Below the pieces are notes generated by a model. That model was not told where the DNA came from. It did no database searches and saw only the letters and a program-made list of their open reading frames with translations. A stretch of DNA of 6,476 bases from Bryobacterales bacterium (GTDB lineage: Bacteria; Acidobacteriota; Terriglobia; Bryobacterales; Bryobacteraceae). The position numbers and the translations under genes are program-made. The DNA is taken from contig JADYZL010000320.1 in NCBI GenBank assembly GCA_020853155.1, positions 1-6,476 of the forward strand, written 5' to 3'. Within the stretch, counting starts at the first letter, position 1; the number at the start of each line of letters is the position of its first letter. Positions 1-6,424 of this stretch are shown here, piece after piece.

Positions 1-239
1 CGAACAACATGAACTACGATCACTGGGGCAACTTCCTCGATTGCATCCGCACGCGGCAGCGGCCGATTAGCGATATCGAGATTTGCCACAAGTCGACCGC
101 GACGTGCCTGCTCGCGAACGTAGCCTACCGCGCCGGGATCCGGGTGGATTGGGATTCGGCGAACGCCACCACGGTGCAACCCGAAGCCCGGAAATTCCTA
201 TCCGTGGAAGAACGGGACCCCTGGAAGATCGCTGTCTAG
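1..239 (+). CDS. Gfo/Idh/MocA-family oxidoreductase, C-terminal end (5' truncated by window)
   Basis: This is the last ~79 codons of a gene that begins before the window; the frame is open from base 3 and closes with TAG at 237-239. The visible residues (HWGNFLDCIRTRQRPISD, then a conserved His/Thr helix, AYRAG, and a terminal DPWKIAV) match the usual C-terminus of Gfo/Idh/MocA proteins: a helix-rich tail of the second domain, ending in a Trp-containing motif. Members are NAD(P)-dependent dehydrogenases acting on sugars, inositols or related polyols. The Rossmann domain and catalytic Lys are outside the window, so substrate and activity cannot be judged. An ATG at 9-11 lies inside the conserved domain and is not a credible start. 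The gene converges on the isomerase-like gene, with 58 bp between the stop codons. Family call good; function unassigned. Confidence 0.85.
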   Translation, partial: NNMNYDHWGNFLDCIRTRQRPISDIEICHKSTATCLLANVAYRAGIRVDWDSANATTVQPEARKFLSVEERDPWKIAV

Positions 240-297
240 GTGGGCGCACCCAAGCGGAGCAACTCCGCCAGCCGCCTGGCTGAGGCTCGGACGCCGG
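240..297. terminator. Convergent-gene spacer with three small tandem hairpins
   Basis: Between two convergent stop codons lie three adjacent perfect short stems: TGGG/CCCA at 241-252 with a 4-nt loop, GCGGAG/CTCCGC at 254-268 with a 3-nt loop, and CAGCC/GGCTG at 269-282 with a 4-nt loop. No T-tract follows on either strand, so this is not a canonical intrinsic terminator. A role in stopping or stabilising both transcripts is inferred from position only. Confidence 0.35.
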
Positions 298-1200
298 TCA
301 GCCCCGGACATCGACCTTCTTGAGAAAGGCGATGCTCCGCCGCACGCTATCGATCGGGTCCCCTTCGGTATAGTCCTGCTCAATCAAGTAGTGCTCAACG
401 CCCGCTTTCGCGGCGGCGGAGAGGATTCGCGGCCAGTCCAGGATGCCCGCGCCGATCTCCTTGAACGCGGTGGGCGGAATCGACATTTCGGTCTTTTGCC
501 GGGGGGCATTGGTGGCGACATCTTTCATGTGGAGCGAGGCTACGCGGCCTTTCCAGGTTTCCATCAATCTCACAGGATCGTCGCCGCCGATGGTCGCCCA
601 GAAGAGATCGAGCTCGAGCTTCACCCTTGGGTCGGCTTCCTTGTGAAGCCGGTCGAGGAATCGTTCACCGTTGCTCGCGTCGAACTCCCAGGCATGATTG
701 TGATAGTAGAAGCCCAAGCCCAGCTTGGCGAGTTCGTCCGTGGCGCGGTTGATATGCCGGATGGCGTCCGCGCGTTCGCCCGGCAGCAGATAGCTAATGC
801 CCAGGCGCTCGATGTCGAATTGTTTTGCAAGCTGCGCCATGTCGGCGAGCGTGGGCCGCGGTGCATCCGCTTTCGGTCCGGGTAGGTTCATGCGTTTTGC
901 CATCGCCCGCTGCATGGCCAGGCTTCCTTCCCAATCGCCGGTGATGACGGCGGAATCGAGAAACATGTGTACGGGCTTCAGGGCGTTTTGCCGGATGAAC
1001 CGGCCGTGTTCCTCAAGCTGATTCGGTCGAACCTCGAGTTCCTGGATCCCGAGCGAGCGCAGGGCCTTGTATGTGCCTTCGGGGTCTTTCGCGAGGGAAG
1101 TCCGGACCGTGTACAGATTGATCCCGATGGGCTTTGCAAAGGGAGCGGCTCCGAGGGGCAATGAGCCGGCGAGCGCGAGGAAAAGACGGCGATTCATCAT
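298..1200 (-). CDS. Sugar phosphate isomerase/epimerase-like TIM-barrel protein with Tat-type leader
   Basis: 300 residues from the ATG at 1200. The core resembles the xylose isomerase-like TIM barrel (AP endonuclease 2 superfamily). It opens with IGINLYTVR (~25-33), has GYHNH-type FYYHNHAWEF (~164-173), then ELDLFWA (196-202), SLHMKD (222-227), a GAGILDW loop (250-256) and a final IEQD (273-276). Likely divalent-metal ligands by family analogy are D198, H224 and E274, with H167 and H169 near the site. The N-terminus MMNRRLFLALAGS has RR-x-F-L followed by a hydrophobic stretch and an Ala-rich end, a short Tat-like signal, so export is likely. Start choice: GAAAGGA at 1210-1216 lies 9 nt before the ATG at 1200. 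An upstream TTG at 1224 extends the frame by 8 codons but would lack the leader and place the SD inside the gene; ATG at 1197 is also possible. Many family members are annotated by fold only, so the substrate is unknown; proximity to a Gfo/Idh oxidoreductase and a sugar-acid dehydratase fits carbohydrate metabolism. Confidence 0.85.
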   Translation of the reverse strand: MMNRRLFLALAGSLPLGAAPFAKPIGINLYTVRTSLAKDPEGTYKALRSLGIQELEVRPNQLEEHGRFIRQNALKPVHMFLDSAVITGDWEGSLAMQRAMAKRMNLPGPKADAPRPTLADMAQLAKQFDIERLGISYLLPGERADAIRHINRATDELAKLGLGFYYHNHAWEFDASNGERFLDRLHKEADPRVKLELDLFWATIGGDDPVRLMETWKGRVASLHMKDVATNAPRQKTEMSIPPTAFKEIGAGILDWPRILSAAAKAGVEHYLIEQDYTEGDPIDSVRRSIAFLKKVDVRG

Positions 1201-1209
1201 GGTGTGAAA

Positions 1210-1216
1210 TCCTTTC
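1210..1216 (-). promoter_or_regulatory. Shine-Dalgarno site of the isomerase-like gene
   Basis: Read on the minus strand this is AGGA-rich (GAAAGGA), 9 nt before the ATG at 1200. It decides the start in favour of the MMNRR leader and against the upstream TTG at 1224. Confidence 0.6.
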
Positions 1217-1247
1217 GAATCCAAGCTGCGAAGGGCGCGTCACCCCT

Positions 1248-1253
1248 AGTATA
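1248..1253 (-). promoter_or_regulatory. Candidate -10 box (TATACT) for the isomerase-like gene
   Basis: The minus strand reads TATACT here, five of six matches to TATAAT. It would place transcription start near 1241 and leave a ~40-nt leader holding the Shine-Dalgarno. I see no convincing -35 hexamer 16-18 bp upstream. It sits in the 132-bp intergenic region shared with the divergent dehydratase gene. Confidence 0.4.
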
Positions 1254-1318
1254 TGGCTGGCGAAAGGAAAACACGCGCGCCCAGCCGCAAACCAGATACG
1301 TCCTTGGGAGGCGTGCCA

Positions 1319-1324
1319 TACAAT
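1319..1324 (+). promoter_or_regulatory. Candidate -10 box (TACAAT) giving a near-leaderless dehydratase mRNA
   Basis: TACAAT (five of six to TATAAT) ends 8 nt before the ATG at 1333, so initiation would fall on or within a few bases of the start codon. No Shine-Dalgarno lies within 15 nt of the ATG; the only purine run, GGGAGG at 1306-1311, is 21 nt away, too far to serve. An in-frame TAG at 1324-1326 overlaps the box and rules out an upstream start. No clear -35 is present. Confidence 0.5.
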
Positions 1325-1332
1325 AGCGTCTT

Positions 1333-3327
1333 ATGCCGGATACGCCACGCGAGATTCTCGATTCCCTCGACGACTCCCTCTTCGAAGTGCAATCCACCGC
1401 GCCTGCGCGGCCGGGCCAGGTGCCGCTCACGGAGGAGATGCTGACCGACGGGCCTTCGGGCAACATCTTCGCGAAGAGTCTGAACGTGGGCATGGGATGG
1501 AACCCAACGCAGTTGGACGGCAAGGAGGTGCTGCTGCTCTCCACGCACGGGGGCATCCGCGCGGAAGACGGCACGCCGGTCGCGCTGGGCTATCACACCG
1601 GCCATTGGGAAGTGAATCTGCTGGTGCGGGCGGCCGCGCTCGAACTCAAGCGGCGCAATGCCATTCCCTTTGCGGGTTATGTCACGGACCCCTGCGATGG
1701 GCGCACGCAGGGAACCGTGGGCATGTACGACAGCCTGCCCTTCCGGAACGATGCGGCAACCGTCTACCGGCGCCTGATCCGGTCCCTTCCCACGCGGCAT
1801 GGGGTGGTGGGCGTGGCCACCTGCGACAAGGGCTTGCCCGCGATGATGATGGCGCTTGCCGGGGAAGGGCAGTATTCGAGCGTGCTGGTGCCGGGCGGCG
1901 TGGCCTTGCTGCCCGATGAGGGTGAGGACGCGGGCAAGGTGCAGAGCGTGGGCGCGCGCTTCACGCACGGCGAGATCACGATGGAGCAGGCGCAGGAAGC
2001 CACCTGCCGCGCATGCGCGAGTCCCGGCGGAGGGTGCCAGTTTCTTGGTACCGCGGCGACCTCGCAGGTGGTGGCCGAAGCGTTGGGCATGTCGCTGACG
2101 CATGCCGCGCTCGCGCCTTCCGGCCATCCCATCTGGCTCGATGCGGCCACGCGGTCTGCGAAGGCCGTGCTGCAGCTCATCGCGCGGGGCATCGCCATGC
2201 GCGACATTCTCAACGAAGCGGCATTCCACAACGCGCTTGTCGTTCACGCGGCCTTCGGCGGCTCCACGAATCTGGTGATCCATGTTCCGGCGATCGCCTA
2301 TCACGCCGGCGTCCGCCGGCCCACCGTCGAGGATTGGTCGTCGATCAACCGCAAGGTGCCGCGATTGGTGGATGCCTTGCCGAACGGGCCGATGTTCCAT
2401 CCCACGGCGCGGGTGTTTCAGGCGGGGGGCGTGCCGGAAGTCATGCTGCACCTGAAGCGAGCCGGGCTGCTCGAACTCGATGTGATGACGGTGAGCGGCT
2501 TGACGCTCGGCGAAGCGCTCGATTGGTGGGAGGGTTCGGAGCGACGCCACCGGTTGCGGGAACGGTTGCAGGTGCGCGAAGGCGTCGATCCCGACGATGT
2601 GATTATGTCGCCGGAACGCGCGATCGCCAAGGGACTCACTTCCACCGTTTGCTTCCCGGTGGGCAACCTCGCGCCGGGCGGCAGCGTCATCAAGTCCACC
2701 GCCATTGACGATAGCGTCGTCGGCGCGGATGGGGTGTATCGCAAGCGCGGGCCGGCGAAAGTCTTCACCACGGAGATCGAGGCCATCCAGGCGGTGAAGG
2801 GCCGCGGCCCGAAGCCGCTGGCCCCCGGAGACATCCTCGTGCTCTGTTGCCGCGGACCGATGGGCAGCGGCATGGAGGAGATTTACCAGATCACCTCCGC
2901 GCTCCGGCATCTGCCGTTCGGCAAGCAGATCGCGGTTCTTACCGATGCCCGCTTCAGCGGTGTTTCGACAGGCGCGTGCATCGGCCACATTACGCCGGAA
3001 GCACTGGCCGGCGGGCCGCTCGGTAAGGTCCACGATGGCGATATGATCGAAATCGCCGTAGACCGCATCCGCCTGGAAGGCAGCGTGAACCTGATCGGCG
3101 AGAACGGAAACGCCGCGGGGATTGAGGAGGGCAACCGGTTGCTGGCGGAGCGCGGGCCGAACCCAGCGCTCAAACCCGATGAGTTTCTCCCCGCCGACAC
3201 CCGCCTCTGGGCCGCGCTACAGGCGGTGAGTGGTGGAACCTGGAGCGGGAGCGTCTATGACGTGGACCGGATCGTCGAGGTGCTCAACGCCGGGGTGAAA
3301 GCGCTCGATAGCCACGCCAGCGGTTGA
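1333..3327 (+). CDS. yjhG: YjhG/YagF-family D-xylonate-type dehydratase (IlvD/Edd superfamily)
   Basis: A 664-residue protein, close to the ~655 residues I recall for E. coli YjhG and YagF. Those enzymes dehydrate D-xylonate to 2-keto-3-deoxy-D-xylonate in the cytoplasm using an Fe-S cluster. Family hallmarks run in order: PLTEEML-PSG (31-43), GMGW (53-56), DPCDGRTQGT (119-128), SLPFRNDA (134-141), CDKGLPA (164-170), LVPGG (185-189), then CRACASPGGGCQFLGTAATSQ-type segment (225-245), HAAFGGSTN, VMSP-like IMSPERA, GSVIKSTAI, GPMGSGMEE, DARFSGVSTGACIGH and near the end LQAVSGGTWSGSVYDVDRI. Cys121, Cys164 and Cys235 are the best cluster-ligand candidates, with Cys225 and Cys228 nearby; this is by analogy with IlvD-type enzymes. 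The ATG at 1333 is the first start after an in-frame TAG, and the N-terminus matches the family length. It is intact. Substrate could also be another aldonate such as galactonate or a related acid; the family call is firm, the exact substrate inferred. Confidence 0.93.
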   Translation: MPDTPREILDSLDDSLFEVQSTAPARPGQVPLTEEMLTDGPSGNIFAKSLNVGMGWNPTQLDGKEVLLLSTHGGIRAEDGTPVALGYHTGHWEVNLLVRAAALELKRRNAIPFAGYVTDPCDGRTQGTVGMYDSLPFRNDAATVYRRLIRSLPTRHGVVGVATCDKGLPAMMMALAGEGQYSSVLVPGGVALLPDEGEDAGKVQSVGARFTHGEITMEQAQEATCRACASPGGGCQFLGTAATSQVVAEALGMSLTHAALAPSGHPIWLDAATRSAKAVLQLIARGIAMRDILNEAAFHNALVVHAAFGGSTNLVIHVPAIAYHAGVRRPTVEDWSSINRKVPRLVDALPNGPMFHPTARVFQAGGVPEVMLHLKRAGLLELDVMTVSGLTLGEALDWWEGSERRHRLRERLQVREGVDPDDVIMSPERAIAKGLTSTVCFPVGNLAPGGSVIKSTAIDDSVVGADGVYRKRGPAKVFTTEIEAIQAVKGRGPKPLAPGDILVLCCRGPMGSGMEEIYQITSALRHLPFGKQIAVLTDARFSGVSTGACIGHITPEALAGGPLGKVHDGDMIEIAVDRIRLEGSVNLIGENGNAAGIEEGNRLLAERGPNPALKPDEFLPADTRLWAALQAVSGGTWSGSVYDVDRIVEVLNAGVKALDSHASG

Positions 3328-3358
3328 CGGGAATGTACGCTCCACCGGGCGCATTCGG

Positions 3359-3388
3359 TTGCACCCGTTCCCCGCTTCGCGCTATCCA
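3359..3388 (+). promoter_or_regulatory. Weak candidate promoter for the xthA gene
   Basis: TTGCAC at 3359-3364 and TATCCA at 3383-3388 are 18 bp apart in the 68-bp gap after the dehydratase stop. Both hexamers are poor matches. The second one ends 7 nt before the ATG at 3396, an arrangement like the one upstream of the dehydratase. Read-through from the dehydratase promoter is an equally good explanation for expression of the downstream gene, since no hairpin terminator is evident between them. Confidence 0.25.
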
Positions 3389-3395
3389 AGAGTGA

Positions 3396-4175
3396 ATGTC
3401 CATCCGATCCTTCGCTTCCTGGAATGTGAACGGCCTTCGCGCTTGCGCGAAGAGCGGGTTCTGCGAGTGGCTCGATGCCCAGGATCATGATGTCCTGTTG
3501 CTGCAAGAGGTCCGGGCGAACTTACCGCAGATTCCGCCGGATATCCTGCTCGATACACGCTACTACAAGTTCTGGAATCCGGCCCGCGTGAAGAAGGGGT
3601 ATAGCGGTGTGGCGCTCTTTGCCAAAGAGGAGCCGCTGCGGGTCGAGTTCGGCATCGGGATCGACGAGTTCGACGGCGAAGGCCGCGTCATCACGGGAGA
3701 GTTCGCGCATTCCATCGTGGTGGGCGCTTACTTCCCGAATAGCCAGGACGAGGGCCGCCGCATCGATTACAAGGTGCGGTTCTGCGGAGCGATTCACCGC
3801 TACGTGGAGGAATTGCGCAAGTTCGGCAAGCCGGTGCTTCTCGGAGGGGACTTTAATGTCGCTCCCCAGCCCATTGATCTGGCGCGCCCGAAGGAGAACG
3901 AAACGAGTCCCGGCTACCTTCCCGAAGAGCGCGAATGGATGGCGGGTTTCCTTGGAGACGGGTGGGTGGATACCTTCCGCCATTTGCACCCCGATACGGT
4001 GAAGTACAGTTGGTGGAGCCAGCGCACTGGCGCTCGCGCACGCAACATCGGTTGGAGGATCGACCATTTCGCCATTCCCAGCCGGGATCGCGAACGGTTG
4101 TTGGATGCCGGCATTCTCAATGAGGTGATGGGCAGCGACCATTGCCCCGTTACCGTGACGCTCGCGGTGGATTGA
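3396..4175 (+). CDS. xthA: Exodeoxyribonuclease III / AP endonuclease (XthA/ExoA family)
   Basis: 259 residues, a single EEP (endonuclease/exonuclease/phosphatase) domain of usual length. The enzyme cuts DNA 5' to abasic sites and has 3'-5' exonuclease and 3'-phosphatase activity in base excision repair; it is cytoplasmic and Mg2+-dependent. Visible motifs: SWNVNGLRA with N10, LLLQEVR with metal-binding E38, GYSGVA, GRVI, AYFPNS with Y112, LLGGDFNVAP with D152 and N154, GWRIDHF with D223, and GSDHCPV with the catalytic pair D248/H249. These correspond to E. coli N7, E34, Y109, D151, N153, D229, D258 and H259, so activity is expected. QEV replaces the more common QET. Start: ATG at 3396 directly follows an in-frame TGA, so nothing lies upstream; Shine-Dalgarno is weak (AAGAG at 3388-3392, very close). 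It follows the dehydratase by 68 bp on the same strand and may be cotranscribed, though no functional tie is obvious. Confidence 0.95.
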   Translation: MSIRSFASWNVNGLRACAKSGFCEWLDAQDHDVLLLQEVRANLPQIPPDILLDTRYYKFWNPARVKKGYSGVALFAKEEPLRVEFGIGIDEFDGEGRVITGEFAHSIVVGAYFPNSQDEGRRIDYKVRFCGAIHRYVEELRKFGKPVLLGGDFNVAPQPIDLARPKENETSPGYLPEEREWMAGFLGDGWVDTFRHLHPDTVKYSWWSQRTGARARNIGWRIDHFAIPSRDRERLLDAGILNEVMGSDHCPVTVTLAVD

Positions 4176-4178
4176 ACG

Positions 4179-4196
4179 GCTGGCCGGATGGCCGGC
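4179..4196. terminator. GC-rich hairpin between convergent xthA and response-regulator genes
   Basis: GCTGGCC (4179-4185) and GGCCGGC (4190-4196) pair over 7 bp with one G-T wobble around a GGAT loop, starting 4 nt after the xthA stop and 15 nt beyond the response-regulator stop. No T-run follows on either strand, so termination strength is uncertain. The position between two convergent stop codons supports a bidirectional terminator role. Confidence 0.4.
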
Positions 4197-4210
4197 ATTG
4201 CGAAGCCGGT

Positions 4211-4855
4211 TCAGAACTCGATGCTGCCGAGGATGCCGCTGGGCTTCCGATCGAGCGCGTCACAGATGGAGAGAAAGCTCTCGATGGAGGGCAGATGCGC
4301 GCCGCGTTCGATGGAACTAAGTTGCGAGACGCTCAGCGCGGTTTCCACCGCGAAGTCCTTGAGGCTCCAATTGCGTTCCGTCCGAAGGATGCGGATGCGA
4401 GGGCCGAGGCGCTCGCGAAGAATATCCTGCCGGCTGCGCCCGAGCCCGTAGGTCTCGATGGCCTTGTTCAGCGCCGCCCTCAATTGTTCAATCGAGAAGG
4501 GCTTCGGCAGGTAGTCGAACACGTTCTGCTGGAACTTTGCCCGCATATCGTCGAGCGTGGGGTAACCCGTCACAACGATGATGCAGATGCCGGGCCATCG
4601 TGCCTGCACTTCGCCCATGACTACATCGCCCTGGTGCTCTCCCATCTTCAAGTCGAGCAGCAGAATACCCGGTAGTTTCGCTGCGAAGGCGGCAAACATG
4701 TCGCGCGGATTCGTGAAAGTTCTGACGGCAAAAATCCCTTCGTCCTCGAGAACATCCTCGAGAAACTGCAAAAAGTCCTGATCGTCGTCAAGTACCGCCA
4801 CTTCCACCCGGTTCACGGGAGGCATTGGGTTATCTGGAACGCTTGCTTCGATCAT
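4211..4855 (-). CDS. Response regulator with receiver domain and XRE (Cro/CI)-type helix-turn-helix
   Basis: 214 residues. Residues ~17-135 form a CheY-like receiver: acidic triad D23/D24/D25 (VLDDDQ), phospho-acceptor D68 in LLLDLKM, T96 in VVTGYP and K118 in YLPKPF, so it should be phosphorylatable. Residues ~147-210 read as a Cro/CI-type domain: LGPRIRILRTERNWSLKDFA is the first helix plus start of the HTH, then an LSVSQLSSIERG recognition-helix region and SIESFLSICDAL before KPSGIL, which closely follows the XRE pattern. The usual OmpR, NarL, NtrC or LytTR output domains are absent. It is therefore predicted to be a phosphorylation-controlled DNA-binding regulator; targets are unknown. 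ATG at 4855 overlaps the kinase stop (ATGA, 4852-4855), and GGAGGG at 4865-4870 lies 9 nt upstream, which supports this start. It is the obvious partner of the kinase encoded just upstream. Confidence 0.92.
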   Translation of the reverse strand: MIEASVPDNPMPPVNRVEVAVLDDDQDFLQFLEDVLEDEGIFAVRTFTNPRDMFAAFAAKLPGILLLDLKMGEHQGDVVMGEVQARWPGICIIVVTGYPTLDDMRAKFQQNVFDYLPKPFSIEQLRAALNKAIETYGLGRSRQDILRERLGPRIRILRTERNWSLKDFAVETALSVSQLSSIERGAHLPSIESFLSICDALDRKPSGILGSIEF

Positions 4856-6399
4856 GGCAATGATCCCTCCGTGGACAAGGTTGTGCCGTTGAGTTGGGGT
4901 GCGGCCGCGGGCAAGTGTACTTCCAGGCAGGCTCCCCCTTCGGCCCGGTTGTACGCGCGGATGCTCCCATTGTGCTGCTGAATGATTCCTTCCGCCACCG
5001 TCAACCCAAGCCCGGTTCCCCGGGCGTCGAGGCGCGTGCTGACGAACGCCTCGAACAAGTGCGGAAGCACGGATTCCGGGATGCCCACCCCATCATCCTC
5101 CACCCGCACCACCACCGTTCCTCCGGCGGTGCTAGTTCCGCCGTCGCCTTCCCGCCAATTCACCGCGGAGGCGATGGAACTGCTTACCCAGATATTGCCA
5201 GAGATGTCGATTTCGTGCAGCGCGTTTCGAAGCAGGTTTACAAAGACCTGGCTCAGGCGGTCCGCATTGCCATGGACCCAGTGGGTGCTTTCCACCTGGT
5301 TGTGCAAGTGGACGCGGGAGGCCTTCTCATCAATGGATACCAGTTCCCAGCAGTCTTCGATGAGATCCCGCAAATCCACGGGAGCCATTTCGGTTCTCCG
5401 CACCCGGGCGAAATCGAGCAGAGAGGAACTGATGCTGCGAAGCCGGTCCGCAACCCGGTTCATCCGGCGCAGCCGGCCTCGCGTGGGTTCGTCGCCGGCG
5501 CTTTCGAGCAGTTTCTCCACGCTCCCTTTCAGTACGGCAAGCGGCGTGTTCAACTCGTGCGCCACGCTCGCGGACATCAGACCCAGGCTTACCAGGCGAT
5601 CCTGGTCGGCCAGGCTGCGTTTCGCGGCTTCCAACTGGGCGTTCTTGCGCAGCAGATCGGCGGAGAGAGATTCTTCCCGGCGCAGCGCCCCGGCCAGCGC
5701 GTCCTCATGTTCGCGAACGAGCGTCAGCATCCGGTTGCGGGACCGCATGACGTCGCCCAGTTCGTCGTCCGGAATCTTCCGCTCCGGCACCAGTTCATTG
5801 TCGCGGTCTCCACGGCCGGCGGCGTCATCGGCATCCAGAAGGAATTGGATGGGGCGGTACACGAAGACCGGCAGCACCAGAAATTCGAGAATCACAACGC
5901 CCAGCCAATAGGTGATCCCCAGAACAACCGTGATTGCCCAGCGGGCGCTATTGATCAGTTTTCGGTACTGCTCCTTGGGCAGCCTCACCCGCTGATAGAG
6001 ATCGCTCGAACGGTCTTTATGATATAAGTAGTCGGATTTTCCAGGGTTAAACCAAACGTCCCCCGGATGCGCATCCACCCATTCCCGGATATCCCGCGGC
6101 ATGCCGAGTTGGGAAGCGGAGCCCTGCGTGTACTCTACGTTCATCTCAAGAACCTGGAAGATGCCTGGGTTTGACGCGAGCGCCGCCCGCATCATCCCCG
6201 CTTCCCGCTGGTAGGCTTCGTTCAGCCGGTACTCCAGGACGGAAATCACCGCAAGATAGATCGTGAGTGTGAGCAGGCTGAAGAAGACGCTGTGGAACGT
6301 CAGCAGCTTCAGCCGGATTCGCAGGTCTCCCAGCCGTTTTTCGAGCCGAAGCAGCACGGGTTTGCCGGAAAAAACCGGATACTTGCGATTTTCTGCCAT
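4852..6399 (-). CDS. Membrane sensor histidine kinase (HAMP-like, HisKA, HATPase_c)
   Basis: 515 residues. A basic cytoplasmic N-terminus (1-32) leads to transmembrane segment 1 (~33-56), a loop of about 95 residues (~57-152) expected outside the membrane, and segment 2 (~153-180). A HAMP-like linker follows (~181-230, with DDELGDVMRSRNRML), then a coiled coil (~228-268). The dimerisation/phospho-acceptor motif is SASVAHELNTPLAVL with His281. The ATP-binding part has the N box VFVNLLRNALHEI (N388, N392), G1 EDDGVGI (434-440), F box LFEAF (448-452) and G2 GTGLGL (461-466), so it should be active. Between N and G1 boxes sits a Gly/Ser/Thr-rich insertion (~405-428). The extracytoplasmic loop matches no sensor domain I recognise, so the stimulus is unknown. 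ATG at 6399 has a weak GAGAAG site 10 nt upstream (6410-6415). It is the first gene of a two-gene operon, overlapping the response regulator by 4 bp. Confidence 0.94.
   Translation of the reverse strand: MAENRKYPVFSGKPVLLRLEKRLGDLRIRLKLLTFHSVFFSLLTLTIYLAVISVLEYRLNEAYQREAGMMRAALASNPGIFQVLEMNVEYTQGSASQLGMPRDIREWVDAHPGDVWFNPGKSDYLYHKDRSSDLYQRVRLPKEQYRKLINSARWAITVVLGITYWLGVVILEFLVLPVFVYRPIQFLLDADDAAGRGDRDNELVPERKIPDDELGDVMRSRNRMLTLVREHEDALAGALRREESLSADLLRKNAQLEAAKRSLADQDRLVSLGLMSASVAHELNTPLAVLKGSVEKLLESAGDEPTRGRLRRMNRVADRLRSISSSLLDFARVRRTEMAPVDLRDLIEDCWELVSIDEKASRVHLHNQVESTHWVHGNADRLSQVFVNLLRNALHEIDISGNIWVSSSIASAVNWREGDGGTSTAGGTVVVRVEDDGVGIPESVLPHLFEAFVSTRLDARGTGLGLTVAEGIIQQHNGSIRAYNRAEGGACLEVHLPAAAPQLNGTTLSTEGSLP
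4865..4870 (-). promoter_or_regulatory. Shine-Dalgarno of the response-regulator gene inside the kinase gene
   Basis: The minus strand reads GGAGGG within the last codons of the kinase gene, 9 nt before the ATG at 4855. With the ATGA stop/start overlap it indicates translational coupling with its own strong ribosome binding site, and fixes the start at MIEAS rather than at the internal Met11. Confidence 0.7.
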
Positions 6400-6424
6400 C
6401 CGGATTCATCTTCTCGCGATTTAC

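Noticed and set aside
1200..1224. TTG at 1224 as start of the isomerase-like gene
   Set aside because: The Shine-Dalgarno GAAAGGA (1210-1216) would lie inside the coding region, and the 8 extra residues precede a standard signal-peptide start. ATG at 1200 is better.
1246..3033. A 595-codon open frame on the minus strand opposite the dehydratase gene
   Set aside because: It lies antisense to a gene with unmistakable YjhG/YagF motifs throughout. Its translation is rich in Arg/His/Gly low-complexity runs with no recognisable domain, as expected for an antisense shadow in GC-rich DNA.
1333..3327. Plain IlvD (dihydroxy-acid dehydratase) or Edd (6-phosphogluconate dehydratase)
   Set aside because: Those are about 560-620 residues with different motif wording. 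The DPCDGRTQG, CRAC...GGGCQFLGT and C-terminal SGGTWSGSVYDV signatures and 664-residue length are specific to the YjhG/YagF group.
3324..3340. TTGACG at 3324-3329 as a -35 box for xthA
   Set aside because: It is a good -35 match but no -10-like hexamer occurs 16-18 bp downstream; the nearest TACGCT is only 5 bp away. It also overlaps the dehydratase stop codon.
4894..6027. A 377-codon open frame on the plus strand opposite the histidine kinase
   Set aside because: It is antisense to conserved HisKA and HATPase_c motifs, has no credible start context and no recognisable domain; an antisense shadow.
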